NCBI RefSeq assembly: GCF_037975245.1
Contig: NC_092577.1
Location: forward strand, 7,471,001 to 7,535,000
Length of the DNA: 64,000 nt
Direction of reading: 5' to 3'
Origin: Apostichopus japonicus
Lineage: Eukaryota > Echinodermata > Holothuroidea > Aspidochirotida > Stichopodidae
Below, in pieces: positions 23,156 to 35,227 of this stretch. A program made the translations under genes and the position numbers. The notes under the pieces are model-generated. The model had not been told where the DNA came from and made no database searches. It saw nothing but the letters and a program-made list of their open reading frames with translations. Within the stretch, counting starts at the first letter, position 1; each line of letters opens with the position of its first letter.

Positions 23156-23474
23156 GGCGATCATTACATTTCATCACATTTTGGACCCCCCCCCCCCTGT
23201 GGAAATTTCTGCACATGCCCCTGACCATCAATCACAAGTCGATCAATAGTTTAAAAAGTTACATTTTGGTAGGGATTGGGATCAGGTGTATATGACTTCC
23301 TGGAAATATCTTTCCAGTTAATATCACCTCAAACATTTGCCCGCTTATACAGCGTCTTTATCAGTTGTCATATGCTTGCATCCACATGTGTATTTTTCGA
23401 CAGAACTAGGATATTCAGCGTTTATGCTGTGTTAGTTTTTGCGCAATTTGAATGCATGGTAGATGGTTAAACCC

Positions 23475-23800
23475 AGAGAAATGTTCGCGCGCTTCGCGTG
23501 CACTAGCTAGGTTGATACTGTGATAGCTTTCATCGCTCTTCGCATGCATTTTAGCTAGCTACCACATAATTTTCCGAGCGCATTCGCGCGCATTAGCTGC
23601 ACTGTTCATGTCATAGTCCTTTCATTTGCTCATTATGTTGACCATGTATGGTAGTAGCAACTTTACATTCTCTGTGCGCTGGGCGCGCACCAAATGTACA
23701 TCTACTATGATATTTTTACGCAGTTTGCATGCATGGTAGCTCACTAGAACAGATGTTTGCGCGCTTCTCGAGCGTTTTTATTTTTAGTTTCATGAATTCT
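23475..23800 (+). repeat. CGCGCTTCGCG / CTAGCTACCATGCAT repeat cluster
   Basis: Repeated GCGCGCTTCGCGTGCACTAG, GCATGGTAGCTxACTAG and GCATGCATTTTAGCTAGC words. Related words in the opposite orientation occur at about 25190-25550 and 26490-26600 (CTAGTGCGCGCGAAGCGCGC). No coding is seen. Confidence 0.6.
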
Positions 23801-24339
23801 TGATAAACATAATGCAGGCTACACCAGCAATCTCGGAACTTCGACATGACCTATATGCATGTCATAATGTACCACTTTTAAAGTGCGCCATTCTGCTCGA
23901 AGAATAAATATTTAAACAACTTGTCACTCTGGGAAGAATGCTCTTAATTAAAAAAATTGTAACTAGTGACCAATCAAATTACAATTGAAAAACGTTTCTA
24001 ATATATTGATAATCAATCATATTAAATTTAAATATTTCAACTTTCAACTTTCCATAGGTCCCTACTTGCAGTCTTTTAGATTGATTTTATTTTTTATTTT
24101 TTTTATTTTAGAGAGTGATATATGTATCAAAATCATCAAACAATAGATACATTTATCATTCAGACTTAGCCTATAATTATATCACTATATTACTTTCATT
24201 ATTTGATTCATTGAATACGTGTTTTTTTCTATATCATTAATTGCAAGTGTAGCTTAAAAAGCTTTAAACGTTTTATCAGGTAACAAGCACCGCTTTGTAA
24301 ATGTATATCAAAGCAGACGAGCCAGCGTCTACCAGTACA

Positions 24340-24420
24340 AGAGAAAAAGGAGCTTGCAATTGTGCAGAAGGTCCATTCAGGTTCGAGTCCGAGTGAAGCT
24401 GGTGGTCGATTGTTCGCCAG
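24340..24420 (+). other. Isolated Pol III B-box-like motif
   Basis: AGGTTCGAGTCCGAG at about 24377 matches a tRNA B box. No convincing A box, anticodon stem or acceptor pairing is found upstream, so this may be a decayed tRNA-derived repeat or chance. Confidence 0.2.
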
Positions 24421-24984
24421 TTGGAAATCTTATTGATTTAATGAAGTTCTATTTTCTGAAATATTATTTCATGCTTTATTTTACAGTGTGTGTATTCTTT
24501 AAAAAAAATCTAATTTGTGTGAAATTTGTTTCCGTTTTCAGTACCGTGGGAAAAAATATTGCTCTCGTTTACGCCCAGTGCGGTACGGTTGACATCAGCA
24601 TCAAAATTGCTCTGTAAACAGCAAGAATTTGCAGTCTTTTGTTTTGCGCCATTTATGTTTGAATTCTTGAAAGTTTTAGAAGTCGTTTTTGCTCCTAAGA
24701 CAACTCAACCATAAACGATCCACGACTCCGTCTCCAATTTTTTATGTCTCAGGTGTCTACAATACCCGCCAAAAATGATGGGACAACAGTACCATGAATA
24801 CAGTGCATGCATATTGGCTGTCCTTAAAACTCCCCACCCCCCCCCCTCCCCCTCAATCAATGTTGGAGTCTCGCAGTTTCCAACGATGATATGGGGAGCG
24901 GGGTTTCTCCCGTGTATTTTTTGGGCAGGGATTGTATGCCGTCAGTTTTGTAACTGATTCAAGTGCTCTTACCTGGATTAAGCT

Positions 24985-25130
24985 TACAAACAGTGGCGTA
25001 TTTAGGGTTTCACGCCGGGGGGGGGGGGGCAAAATTCCAATGACTATGCCAAAGATACCCAATGCGAGTTCAAAGCGCGAGCAAAACGGCTTGTTTTTAG
25101 AGTGGTTCATTAGGAGTCGTTTATAGGTCA
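24985..25130 (+). repeat. CAGTGGCGTATTTAGGG terminus of a hAT-like repeat
   Basis: CAGTGGCGTATTTAGGGTTT followed by a long G run is typical of one end of the CAxxGGCG MITEs in this window. No matching right end or 8-bp duplication was found downstream, so the copy looks truncated. Confidence 0.4.
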
Positions 25131-25189
25131 TGTTGATGTGAAGGTTTCTGATGTAGCCTATGCCAAGGATACGTGATACCAAGGATGAA

Positions 25190-25560
25190 AACGCGCGCGA
25201 AGCGAGCGAAAAGTTCTGATATCCAGCTTTCATGCATGAAAAATGCGCAAAGTATCACTGACAGCAGAAGTGCAGCTAGTAAACGTACAGAAAATTGTGT
25301 AGTTGCTGGCTACTATGCATACAAAGTGGGCCGATGAAAGGACTGTCGGAAAATGTTGTGCTAGTTAGCTACCATGCATAGAAGGGAGAAAACACTATCA
25401 CACATATCAACCTAGCTAGTGCACGTGAATTGCCCGAACAAATTTTTGGCACAAGCCAGTTACCATGCATACAAAATGCGTACATCTACTGTAACACCAC
25501 ATAAATGCTAAGGGGAATGTATAGTAGCTGGCTATAATGCAAAACAAGAGTCTAGAGCTT
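25190..25560 (-). repeat. Inverse-orientation copy of the GCGCGC / CATGCAT cluster
   Basis: CGCGCGAAGCGAGCG, CTAGTTAGCTACCATGCAT and CAACCTAGCTAGTGCACGTG are reverse complements of words at 23475-23800. Together with 26490-26600 this makes three related blocks within 3 kb. Confidence 0.5.
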
Positions 25561-25599
25561 CGTGATTCCTTGCCTTTGGATTTGAAGCCAGATATAATT

Positions 25600-26460
25600 G
25601 TTTGACCTAGCTCTGTTGACCTCAGGTGACCTTTGACCTTAACCAAAACGATAAGAATCATCAACTCACTATGGGTAATCCATCATGATCTGAACTTGCG
25701 TAATCCACTTAGAGTGGTTACAACCGGCGTCACAGACACACACACATGCATGCCTGCACATCTTCATTTTGCTTCTGGCAAGGATTCAAAAAGTGGTTCT
25801 GAGCAATTTTCAGAAAAATAATATTTGGCCACGCCTCTCAAGAATATTAATGAGATGCAGAAGGGTTCTAACCTTCACATGCTTGCACAGCTCCCACCAA
25901 TTCCAACGAAAAAAAGTTTGAACAAAATCGGACAGACGGTTGCCGAGATATTAGCATTGAAAGAATGTGTTCGAAGGCCCGCCCACTCATGAGTATTAAT
26001 GAGATTGGCACCAAAAACAATAGGGACCACCTACATACTATGGGTAATCCACCACCCAAGTATGAGAATGAGATCAAACCTTGCGTCATTGACGCCAACG
26101 AAATTACATTTGGCTCCGCGCCTCATGAATATCAATGAGATGCGATAAAGTTAACAGTAACATACGCATTTACCCCACCTCCGACCAATGCTACCAAACA
26201 AGTTTGAACAAATCGGCCATTATGTTGCCGAGATACGGAGTCCGTCCACTTATGAATATTAATGAGATTAGCACCAACAACGATAGGGACCATCTACTCA
26301 CTGTGGGTAACCTACCAACCAAGTATGATACCGATCAGATCTTGCATCGTTCAGTTATCGTGATTACAAGCCGGCGTCATAGACAGACACACGCACACAC
26401 ACACATGCGTGACTGCATATATTCCTTTTGCCTCTGGCAAGCAATAAAAAAGAGTCATAT
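25600..26460 (-). repeat. AGGTCA-type dispersed repeat, reverse orientation
   Basis: Starting with TGACCTCAGGTGACCTTTGA, two related blocks repeat CTCACTxTGGGTAAxCxACC, GxCGTCAxAGACAxACACAC and TTTTGCxTCTGGCAAG. These are complements of the GCAAAAGGAACC and GTGTGTGT openings seen in plus orientation elsewhere. ATGAATATTAATGAGAT-like words recur four times. The apparent 131-aa frame at 26135 is repeat-derived. Confidence 0.65.
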
Positions 26461-26677
26461 AAAAGTCTACCCGGAAACGAATTCAGCTCAAGTGCGCGCG
26501 AAGTGCGCAAAAACTGTTAAGAATATCTAGCTAACATGCATGTGCAAGGATCAGTTAATTCTCACAGTATCAATACAGCTAGTGCGCGCGAAGCGCGCCA
26601 AATCTATTTTCCCAAAAATTTACCAAATTGACGCCCAAGATATTATCATTTTGTTAGTTTAGCTATAGTATACACAT

Positions 26678-27191
26678 GTAAAAGCTTTTTCTTTACAATC
26701 GTTTGCTTTCTGTATCTATTCATTGAGTGGCTGAAAGATGCGCTTTAAAATATTTCATTAATATATTATATAAAGTAAGGGTCATAGCGGACACATCAAA
26801 TCAATGTACACATGAAGTTCATATAATAGAAATATTGATGAACTTTTAATAAGTTATATTTTATCGAACAAACCGTTCTTGTGACAACCTGTCCGCTGCA
26901 ACAGCATTGACAATTATTAATTTAAGGGTATTGTATTCATAAAAGGGGTCTCCCCGTTTAGAACCCTCCCAACGGACGCAAGCCATATTTGGACCACCCC
27001 CTCCTCCCAAGAAAACAATGTAAGAAAGGGTAAAGGGTGCTGTGAAAAGTCATATCAATGTAGGCCTTAAAAAAAGTTCTAATACTATTAAGACGAGGAC
27101 GAAAGACGAGGCTTTTCCCCTCACATCAATGAGGCTGGTCACGTGACTAGTTGAAATATCAATTAAGTCAACTCTAAATAATGTCAAATGT
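26678..27191 (+). repeat. ~470-bp direct duplicate, copy 2
   Basis: High-identity partner of 22352-22823, about 4.3 kb downstream in the same orientation. It carries small insertions (for example a CCCCGTTTAGAACCCTCCC block). The AGACGAGGACGAAAGACGAG run is unchanged. Confidence 0.8.
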
Positions 27192-27199
27192 TTCATACA

Positions 27200-30100
27200 G
27201 TGACGGTGTAAGTATCAAACTTGGGAGAAACAACCAACAACGGTAAAAAGTATATTACATAAGCGTTTGGAATTCGTTTCAATCTTTGTATCAATATCGA
27301 GAGAGAATACTGGACATTTAACGAAGAGTACTATTTTAGCATATTTTGTGTGAAGAATGGAAAGGTACAGTATGGCCTTTCATCAAGTTCAGCTGTAATG
27401 GTTTTCTTTCAATTGGACTTATTGGATCATTATTCTCGGCTTCTTCATACCCTATTTATAAATTGATCTCACAAAATTTAAATTGTTTTATATTATTTAA
27501 TGCGCAGCATTTTGACCTAAACTGAGGGAGATAACGATAATAGCTAATTATTATGTTGATTCCGGGAACTACATTTAATATCGCAGATTTGATTGGATGC
27601 TATTAAGCTTTCATGTTAAGAGTTTTCTACTAAGCTCGCACAATGTGTTATACTCAAAGTGAATATTCAATACGGTTTTTTTTATGAACCATCCTATGAT
27701 TATTGTTTAGCTCAATGTTTGACACGCATACTATTATTCTCAATACGAAATTAATCACCCTGTTATATGTGTTCCTGCTAAACAGTCAAACAAATTCAAT
27801 TAAATTCAACTGTGAAACACATGATGCTAACGATCCATCAGTGTCCGTTTATGCAAGGCGTTTAATACCGTAATTTACAAGACTGCAGCTAAACAATCGG
27901 AATCATAAGACATATTTTTATTAAATATACATTCACTCCCTACTACCTTTAATTAAATTGAGAGCTACACAATAATGTGTTATCTAATCAGACTCCGACC
28001 AACGAAAAGTGCAACCTAAATTCAAGAAGATAAACTGAACATAACAAGAATCATTCCTTCTTTAATTTGTATTCATAACTGTTGTCTATAAACCCTCTCT
28101 ATCCAAGTTTCCTTCGATTGGTTTGCATGGGAACATGTGGGGATATATTAAACAACCAATGAGAGCAATTTTGCTCATATGTAATGGTAAAACTTACATA
28201 GAATTGCCAACAATTAAGAACGCAACGTATGCAACAACAATGCGTATGACCTAATAAAAATATGTTATTTCGAGGATTTCCCCAATGGATGATTCGTAGT
28301 CACTGCTGTACACCTACTGACCTACTTAATGTATGTTTCCATGGTTACTTTGACACGTTCACTGACAATAGGCACGTGGTTCGTTTACCTGTTTTATTCA
28401 TGATGTTAAGCTGGCTCAAGTCATCTATTATTATGCTAATGAGATATTTACTGGAGTTCCAGGTGTTGCATTCTTACTATTGACTTGCTTTAGAACATAA
28501 ATTGTTTGAATCAATCGTCTGTATAATGTAAGTGCTGCATATATTTGTACAGAAAACTATTGTAGAAGTAGAATAGGCCTACTGCGTGTACCAAAACGGT
28601 GATAATGTTATCGGGTAGAAACGTGGAATGGATTTGATGGGCTCTCTGAAAACATACAAATGAATCTCTCTGAAGCGGAGGGCGAAGGGAGGGGCAGTGG
28701 CGGGAGCAGGTATAGGGTGTCTGAAGGGTAGAGGTGGTGACATAACTTACTGAAGAACATACTTAACAACGGGATTGGGATAAGGCATTGATCGTCTAGA
28801 AAGTGAATAATCATAGATCTGTATTACATTTTTTTTTATAATCCGACCAAGCTACACTGCCAACGTATAATACTTTTCATTGATACATTTTCCGTGGTTA
28901 CAAGTTACTACTGGAATGACATTGAGAATATGACATGCTGAATAATTTTCATTTATATGGTATTTTATTTAAGGTGATACTGTATATTTTTTCTCTGTTT
29001 CTTTGGAGTGTCGGGTGAGGCGGGATTGGGCGACTTAATATTTCTTTCATTATTTTTAGTAACACGTCATATACTGTGGATCATATCAACTGAAATCAAC
29101 GGAAATGGGAAACATTTTATGAGGTTGGTCTGAGGAACTGATGAAGGCGAGAGGAGTATCGATATATTAAACTGAATATATTCGTTGTGTTACCAATTTG
29201 ACTCATGAATCTTGTCTGGGAAAAAGAAATAAATTAATGTATTAGTGAGGTTAATGTCTCTGTCTATAAAACTACAATATATTCTTAGTAGGCCAATGTG
29301 AAGGAAACAATGGACATGAAGAAACAAAGAAAACACATGTAATTGATAATGGAGCTGGAGATAATAATAAAAAAAAAACACCCGGTGACCGGAACAATGA
29401 GGGTGATGATAGGGTTAGGGTGGGAGGAGGGTAAAATACATTGAAAAGGGAAACTACGAAGAACAAATCGTGCAATCACGGTTATAGTTGAAGGGGGTAG
29501 GTAGCGTAACAATAGATTGGTAAATAGGAGGTGTCGGGGTGTGATGAGTGAAACTGGTGTTGGATGGGTTATAATTGAGGGGTTGGGGTTGGGGTTGAGG
29601 GATTCAATTACACTAAATTTTAAAGGGCAAAGCAGGGACGTCCTGATCAAATCAAGTATCTCGAAATATTTATACGAGGAATTTTAAATTATTAAACAGT
29701 TTTTGTTCAAAGTTATGAATCATATAAAGCCGAAGCTCTCGGTGACCTTTAAATTATTGTTTAAAATTATGAAAAGAATAATGAAAATTAATATAAATTG
29801 AGCTTATTTCTTGTCAAATTGAATTTCAAACTACAAAGAAGAAATTGATGTAGTTTTAAATGCATTAAATCTTAACCTCTGCAATTTATGAGATACATAT
29901 TTGCCTTTAATAATTTTAGGTAGTAAAAAATACTATTTAACTTTATAATTAACTCCATTACAATTATTTATTCCCCTTTTTGATAAATTTTATTTATTAA
30001 CGTATTTTGAATAACTATTTTTTACACTGCGACAACTAAAACTGTTAAATTATTGGTTGCTTGTTTGGTATAAATTTCAGTTTTAATAGAGAGTAGAGTA

Positions 30101-30735
30101 TTATAATTTGATCACATGGGATTTTAAGTATAGATTCATAGGTTTTTGCTATTTTATTGCCATCAGTTTACTTCTTTTATATTTATAACGATTTTCAATC
30201 TCTTTCGTTGAAAAACAAAATCTTAAATAGATTGAACATAATTCAAAACCAAATATTTTTGAGGTTTCAGCTTGAAAAGTCACATTTATTACTAATAAAC
30301 TCAAAAACCCTATTTTAAAACTCATTCGAATTATTAAATTCAAACAACCTTGTTTATATATCTCTTATTTTATCCTTATAAACATTCCTGTCATTCTAAA
30401 ACCTATTTCTAATTTAAATTTTAACAATAAATTAAACAAAAACCTTTTTAAACAACCCCCACCCATCCTCTACCCCTCTCTTACCAACACTATCTTAAAA
30501 TATTCCATATTAATCCATTATATTTTGTTTTATTTATGATAACATCCTACATAATTCCTTTCGCGATGACCTAATTATTCAAATAAATCAAACTAAACTA
30601 GTTAAATCCAATCCATGACATTAAAGTTACAGCAGACTTTACATTATCTATTGTTCGTTTAATATTGATAACCTTCTTGTATTAATTTAATTCCCTGTTT
30701 AACTGTTATGATGATTCTAACATCTACACCGGAAT
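27200..30735. other. AT-rich intergenic stretch
   Basis: No supported exon. It holds a G-rich patch at 29400-29605 and otherwise AT-rich unique-looking sequence. The minus-strand ORFs over the G-rich patch are Pro/Leu-rich products of base composition. Confidence 0.5.
29577..29601 (+). other. G-quadruplex-capable tract
   Basis: GAGGGGTTGGGGTTGGGGTT followed by GAGGG provides four G runs of three or more with two- to three-base loops. It resembles telomeric-type G-rich repeats but is a single short tract within AT-rich DNA. Confidence 0.6.
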
Positions 30736-30741
30736 ACTTAC

Positions 30742-30909
30742 CTCAGCTCCTTCAAGCTTGTACACTGTGAGGAGTAAGACAAGATGGCCGCAAACTCTTC
30801 ATTAGTTAGTCTCCTCTTTCTGTCACCGATCCACAGCTCCTGGAGAGAACTCAGGATAGAGAGAGAGAGACCAGACTTAAGGATAAGGTTCAGACCAGAC
30901 TCATCAACT
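30742..30909 (-). CDS. LRR exon of a ribonuclease-inhibitor/NLR-type gene
   Basis: A minus-strand exon lies between a CTCTCCTAG acceptor and a GAG/GTAAGT donor. Its 168 bases encode two leucine-rich repeats of 28 residues. It reads VDESGLNLILKSGLSLSILS, SLQELWIGDRKRRLTNEEFA, then AILSYSSQCTSLKEL. SLxELxI......LT.EE.AxIL....xCxSLKEL is the RI-type LRR pattern used in NLR receptors. Both splice junctions fall after the second codon base, so the exon is phase-symmetric. An upstream alternative acceptor at 30950 would add 41 bases. Sibling exons are not visible nearby, so this is one exon of a large-intron gene or an isolated relic. Echinoderm genomes carry greatly expanded NLR families. Confidence 0.65.
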
Positions 30910-30969
30910 CTAGGAGAGCAGGAATCTAGAACCACACAGGAGATAGGAATCTAGAATGAAAGAATAGAG

Positions 30970-33620
30970 TTACTGATAAAAGAGTAGATAGAGATAAATA
31001 GATTGGATTTGGTTAGGATTAGAATAATTATTATGATATTATAAATAATAAAATAAAGAAATAAAAATAAAGGAAAATAAAGCGATAAACTAGGACAATT
31101 AGGTTATGTTTATTTGTTAAAAGGAATGCATTTAATAGAACGGAAGCAAAAGATTGATTTTAAGGAGAGACAAATATTAACAGAAATTATTAGATTCGAT
31201 TAGACGAAAATAAAGTGGTGATGTAGAATAAAAGGGTTAGTTTTATTGTTTTACAATTAAATTATTAATAAAAGGTTTACAGCTAGTAAGGTTAAATCAA
31301 ATAAGAATGCGAGGCTACATACTTTAGGAAACCAATCTAAAAGACGGGTTGAGAATTTTATATAAAGAATGGGTAATCAAGAATTGAGATTATTCTATCT
31401 TTTGAAAAAAAAATATTGATCAAATTTATTTGTGTTTTAATTTAGAACTTTCAGAAGAAAAATATAATTTAAATGAAAATATACGTCACTAATGTAATAG
31501 GAATCATGAAAAGGAAAATTCCACTTGAACCAATACCAATACCAAGTTTAAGGAGATTTGGAAGAATTATATTTAAACCAAAAGGTTGTTTCTTATAATT
31601 AAAATGCAATTTAGAGAAGCAGATGTAGATCAAATTCAAGTTTCCAGAGAGAAAGGTTGATGAGGCTTTATCTCAAATTTAAATATACAAATTATTTAAT
31701 TATTGATCCAAATCCTACTATTCTGCTTGAATTATAATTATTTCCAATTAATACGATTTGTTTAAAAGATGTTTACCTGTGTTTTGTTATCAATTCATTT
31801 CTAAGTTACGGTTTGAGTGTGACATAACTTCTATAGTGATTTTTTTTTTTATATGTAACATTTTTCTTTCTTTGCGCTTGTAGATATTCCTAAATTGGGT
31901 AACGCTTATGATCTTAACTTTCTAAACGTTATCATTTCTTCCAATTAAATAGTACCATCCGTTTCTTATATATATTTTTTTACAAATAATATTGTTATCT
32001 GGAAACACATATCCTTGAGGGTTTAGTTATACTAATTAATTATTACTTTTAAGTTTAATCGGGTTGATTGGATCTTCATGGTAATATATTCTGTTACTAT
32101 AGAGTTCAGAGGGTGTAAACAGTTAGCGGACAAATATCGATTACAAACACGAGAGATAAATCAGTTAATTAAAAGTTTAATAAGAGGGTGGCGCCTTTTA
32201 ATACTAACGTTAGAGCTACGGCTCTGGCGAACGTTGCAGCATCGTAAAAGAAGTGGCGCACTTTCAATTAAAAAAAAAAAACTTTTTAAATATCATGTGG
32301 CCATAAGTCTGTTGGCTTGGAAATGACTTACGGTTTTTATCATTAAGTGGGCAATATTAAGACAAAACCAGCTGTGAGTAGAACACCACGATTTAGTTGC
32401 TGCTGCAAAGACATGGACAAAAGATTTCTTTTTAATAACTATTTATTGCATTTTATTATCATTAAACTTAAATTGGAAAACAGTTAGATAGAGGCTTAAA
32501 GCTCTAGGCCATATACAGTATTTAACAAACCTATAAAGTGTCAGGTATACTGACAGGAGTTAGGTCATTTAACTAATAAATAATCAATTATTTTACAACA
32601 TTATTTCAGTCAGCCTGCTCGGTGAAAAGCTGCAGGTTTCTCTCACAATTGGCTCAAATTTCCGACCTGTTAGATTTAGTAAGTTAGGTGATTACAATAA
32701 TAATTGTGGAATATTATAGATTGACTTGTATTAATGCCTATAAGGCTATGTTATGTACGATTTAAAATCGAGTCGGACAATTTTCTGTGATTTAAGCTTT
32801 TTGGAAGGGATAACATAGTTTCTACAGTTTATCTATGGATACTTTTTCTGAGCTAGAATGAAGTAATTGTTTTCGAAGTAAAGGATAGGCATCAGTTCAC
32901 CGAGAATGTTAATCGCTGGTTTTATTCTTCGCTTTATTTAAGATTCCTAAAGAAAACTCAGGGTCTCGACTGTATTTTATTCAATTCCTTTATAGTTTAG
33001 ATATGCTTTAACATGGACTTATCTGATAATCAGTCAACAACTAGGCTACGATTTTTATTATTTCTGAGTTAGATTGCTAAGCATGTCCTCTCGCTAAAAG
33101 TATGAATTCTAGCTTTTCTCGGGTGATGTTTGAGATTTCTAACATAGCCTAACTTTATTACTAGTCTAGCCTATAGCCTACCTAAGTTTGGCCTGACCTT
33201 TGTACACATCCTAGCCTATGCCTCTATACCATACCGTCAAATTATCTCACTGATCAATAATTACTGTTTTAGCTATTAACAGCGGTTCCTCTCCATTAAA
33301 TAATCCATCTTAATAACAAGTCAATGGTAACACACAACTCCCACGAATATACTACGTACTCTGCAACTCCACTAATATAAACTAAACCATTCATTGTCAG
33401 TGATAGATACTAGATGTGAACAGGTATTCAATAGCATGAGTCACCGATATTCATATACAGGTGTTTCGTAGCTTTTCGCGGGTGATGTTTGAGATTTATA
33501 ACAGACATGTTGGCGCCAATAGAAGTAAATGTACGTAACGTTATACATGCCCGGTGAACACAGACAGTTTAAAAGCTGACGTCAATTGGATATGTAGTAA
33601 GGAAGGGGTCGAGGAAGTAA
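30970..33620. other. Very AT-rich intergenic stretch or intron
   Basis: No convincing exon on either strand. If the LRR exon at 30.7-30.9 kb belongs to an active gene, this would be intron or upstream DNA. A direct repeat TAGCTTTTCxCGGGTGATGT with TTGAGATTT following occurs at about 33112 and 33470. Confidence 0.45.
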
Positions 33621-33631
33621 ATATTACAACA

Positions 33632-33990
33632 CAAGGGCGTAGGAACCGGGGGGGGGGGCTGGGGGCGCCAGTGAAAAATATGGTGGGGCGGAAGTATCAT
33701 TCCGCCCCCCCCCCTCCGCTTCCCAAGTCAGAAAACCCCTTTTTCATTTCCAAATGAGAAAAAAATCTCATTTGGAGCACCATTGCATCGAAGGACAGGT
33801 GAAAATGCAAAATTATTTACAAAATGGAGTGGGTGTTGAAGTGTGCTATATTGCACCAAATTGCATCTGAGGCCACCTGGAAATGCAAAATATTTCCAAA
33901 GGGGAGGGGAAACCCCCTCCCTTAAACCCCTCCTCCAGGCCGGCCATCAGTCTTCAGCCCCCCACTCAAAAGTACCTTCCTACGCCACTG
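33632..33990 (+). mobile_element. hAT-type MITE, third copy
   Basis: Same family as 3052-3407: starts CAAGGGCGTAGGAACC and ends TTCCTACGCCACTG. It is flanked by TTACAACA (33624-33631) and ATACAACA (33991-33998), an 8-bp duplication with one substitution. The internal order of blocks is identical. It is non-coding. Confidence 0.9.
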
Positions 33991-34439
33991 ATACAACACA
34001 ACCTCTATCAAGTAGATGAAGCTACCATCGACATTTCCTCTAAGCGGTAGGGTGTTAGTCCGCCCCCTACCCAACACCAACGGTTACAATGTGGGTAATA
34101 AACATTTTACTTACACATTCCCCCACCCTAATATCTGCAGGCACATCGTGCAGACAAAACGTGTCTGTGTCAAATTACATATTTGTTTACAAGTAAATAC
34201 TTGATCCTCATCATGAAATTATTGGAATAAATGTAACTACACAACTCTTTTCATCCCCTTCCCTCCCCAACCATCTTTGTAATTAATTCCATTCCATGTC
34301 AGTGCTGGATTATGCAGCTAAATCTTTGCACCAGCAAAGAGAGTGTCAGGCAATCAAACGATGTTTTTGTCTTTTTACGAATCTCGTAATTGCTCAAATC
34401 AAAATACTATGTCAACATTTCACCAATAATGTTAAAATT

Positions 34440-34971
34440 CAATTCATGTAGCCCCCCCCCCCCCTTTTCTCCCTTTTTACTTAGTACTATCCTCATCAAG
34501 AAAACTTAATATTTGAGATAAAATAGTTGAAATTTATATGAGAAAGAAATTTTGATTTCGAGAAATGCAATGGCAATTTCGAGAGAAATGTACAAGTTTT
34601 AAATAAAACGCTAATAATTTTAGATGATAAGTCGACATTTTGATCTAAACACTTTCTAGTAAAAAGGCGAAAGTTTAAAACAAAAAGAATTCGACATTTT
34701 ACATGATTGGAATTAAATAAGAGGTTGAAATAAATCGAAGAAATGTTTAGATACAGTAGTTTAATGTTGAGAATCTCGGTTAAATTACAGATTTCAATTT
34801 TAAGACAAAGTCGATTTTCAAGAAGAGAAAAGGATATAAAAATTTGGAAATTTTTCAGTGTTCCATTTGGGTCACAGTAATGACAAAATGTGCATTGTTT
34901 GCTTAATTGGGTTGCCCCTCCCGACCCCCTACCCAACCCATTCATTTTGTTATCCCTTCGTACGCCAATGA
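34440..34971. repeat. Probable hAT-like repeat with one recognisable end
   Basis: A poly-C run opens the segment, and the right edge reads TTCGTACGCCAATG, complementary to the CATTGGCGTA-type ends of other MITEs here. A clear left terminus and duplication were not found. The body is AT-rich with GAGAAATG and CGAGA words. A 179-codon minus-strand frame over it has biased Leu/Phe/Asn composition and no recognised domain. Confidence 0.35.
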
Positions 34972-35227
34972 AGTGATTTGTCACATGTCTAAATAGATAT
35001 GGGGAAGGGTGTAGAACATATAGGAGGAGGTACATCGTGTGGCTAATTTGTGTATATTTCTGTTTCGTGCATGTGCATACATTGGGGGACTGTATCGGTA
35101 AGTTTGCCTCTCCAATCCTGTAAACAGATCGACTCTCCTGTATGTTTTAGTACCCAGTAACGTGGGTTCACATTCCAAAATTCTCCCGATCAATTTAGAA
35201 AGGGGAATGAACCTTTATGATCAGACT

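Noticed and set aside
24377-24391. tRNA gene suggested by AGGTTCGAGTCC
   Set aside because: No A box at the right distance and no anticodon or acceptor stem pairing. Kept only as a low-confidence motif.
26135-26530. 131-codon plus-strand ORF
   Set aside because: It lies in the reverse-oriented AGGTCA/CACACA dispersed repeat and is not preserved in the adjacent related block.
29285-29650. 121-codon minus-strand ORF over the G-rich patch
   Set aside because: Pro/Ser/Leu-rich product of the C-rich strand in overlapping frames, with no splice or family support.
34496-35035. 179-codon minus-strand ORF, the longest in the window
   Set aside because: Leu/Phe/Asn/Ser-rich composition from AT-rich DNA, no domain recognised, and it runs across an apparent MITE end (TTCGTACGCCAATG at 34958-34971).
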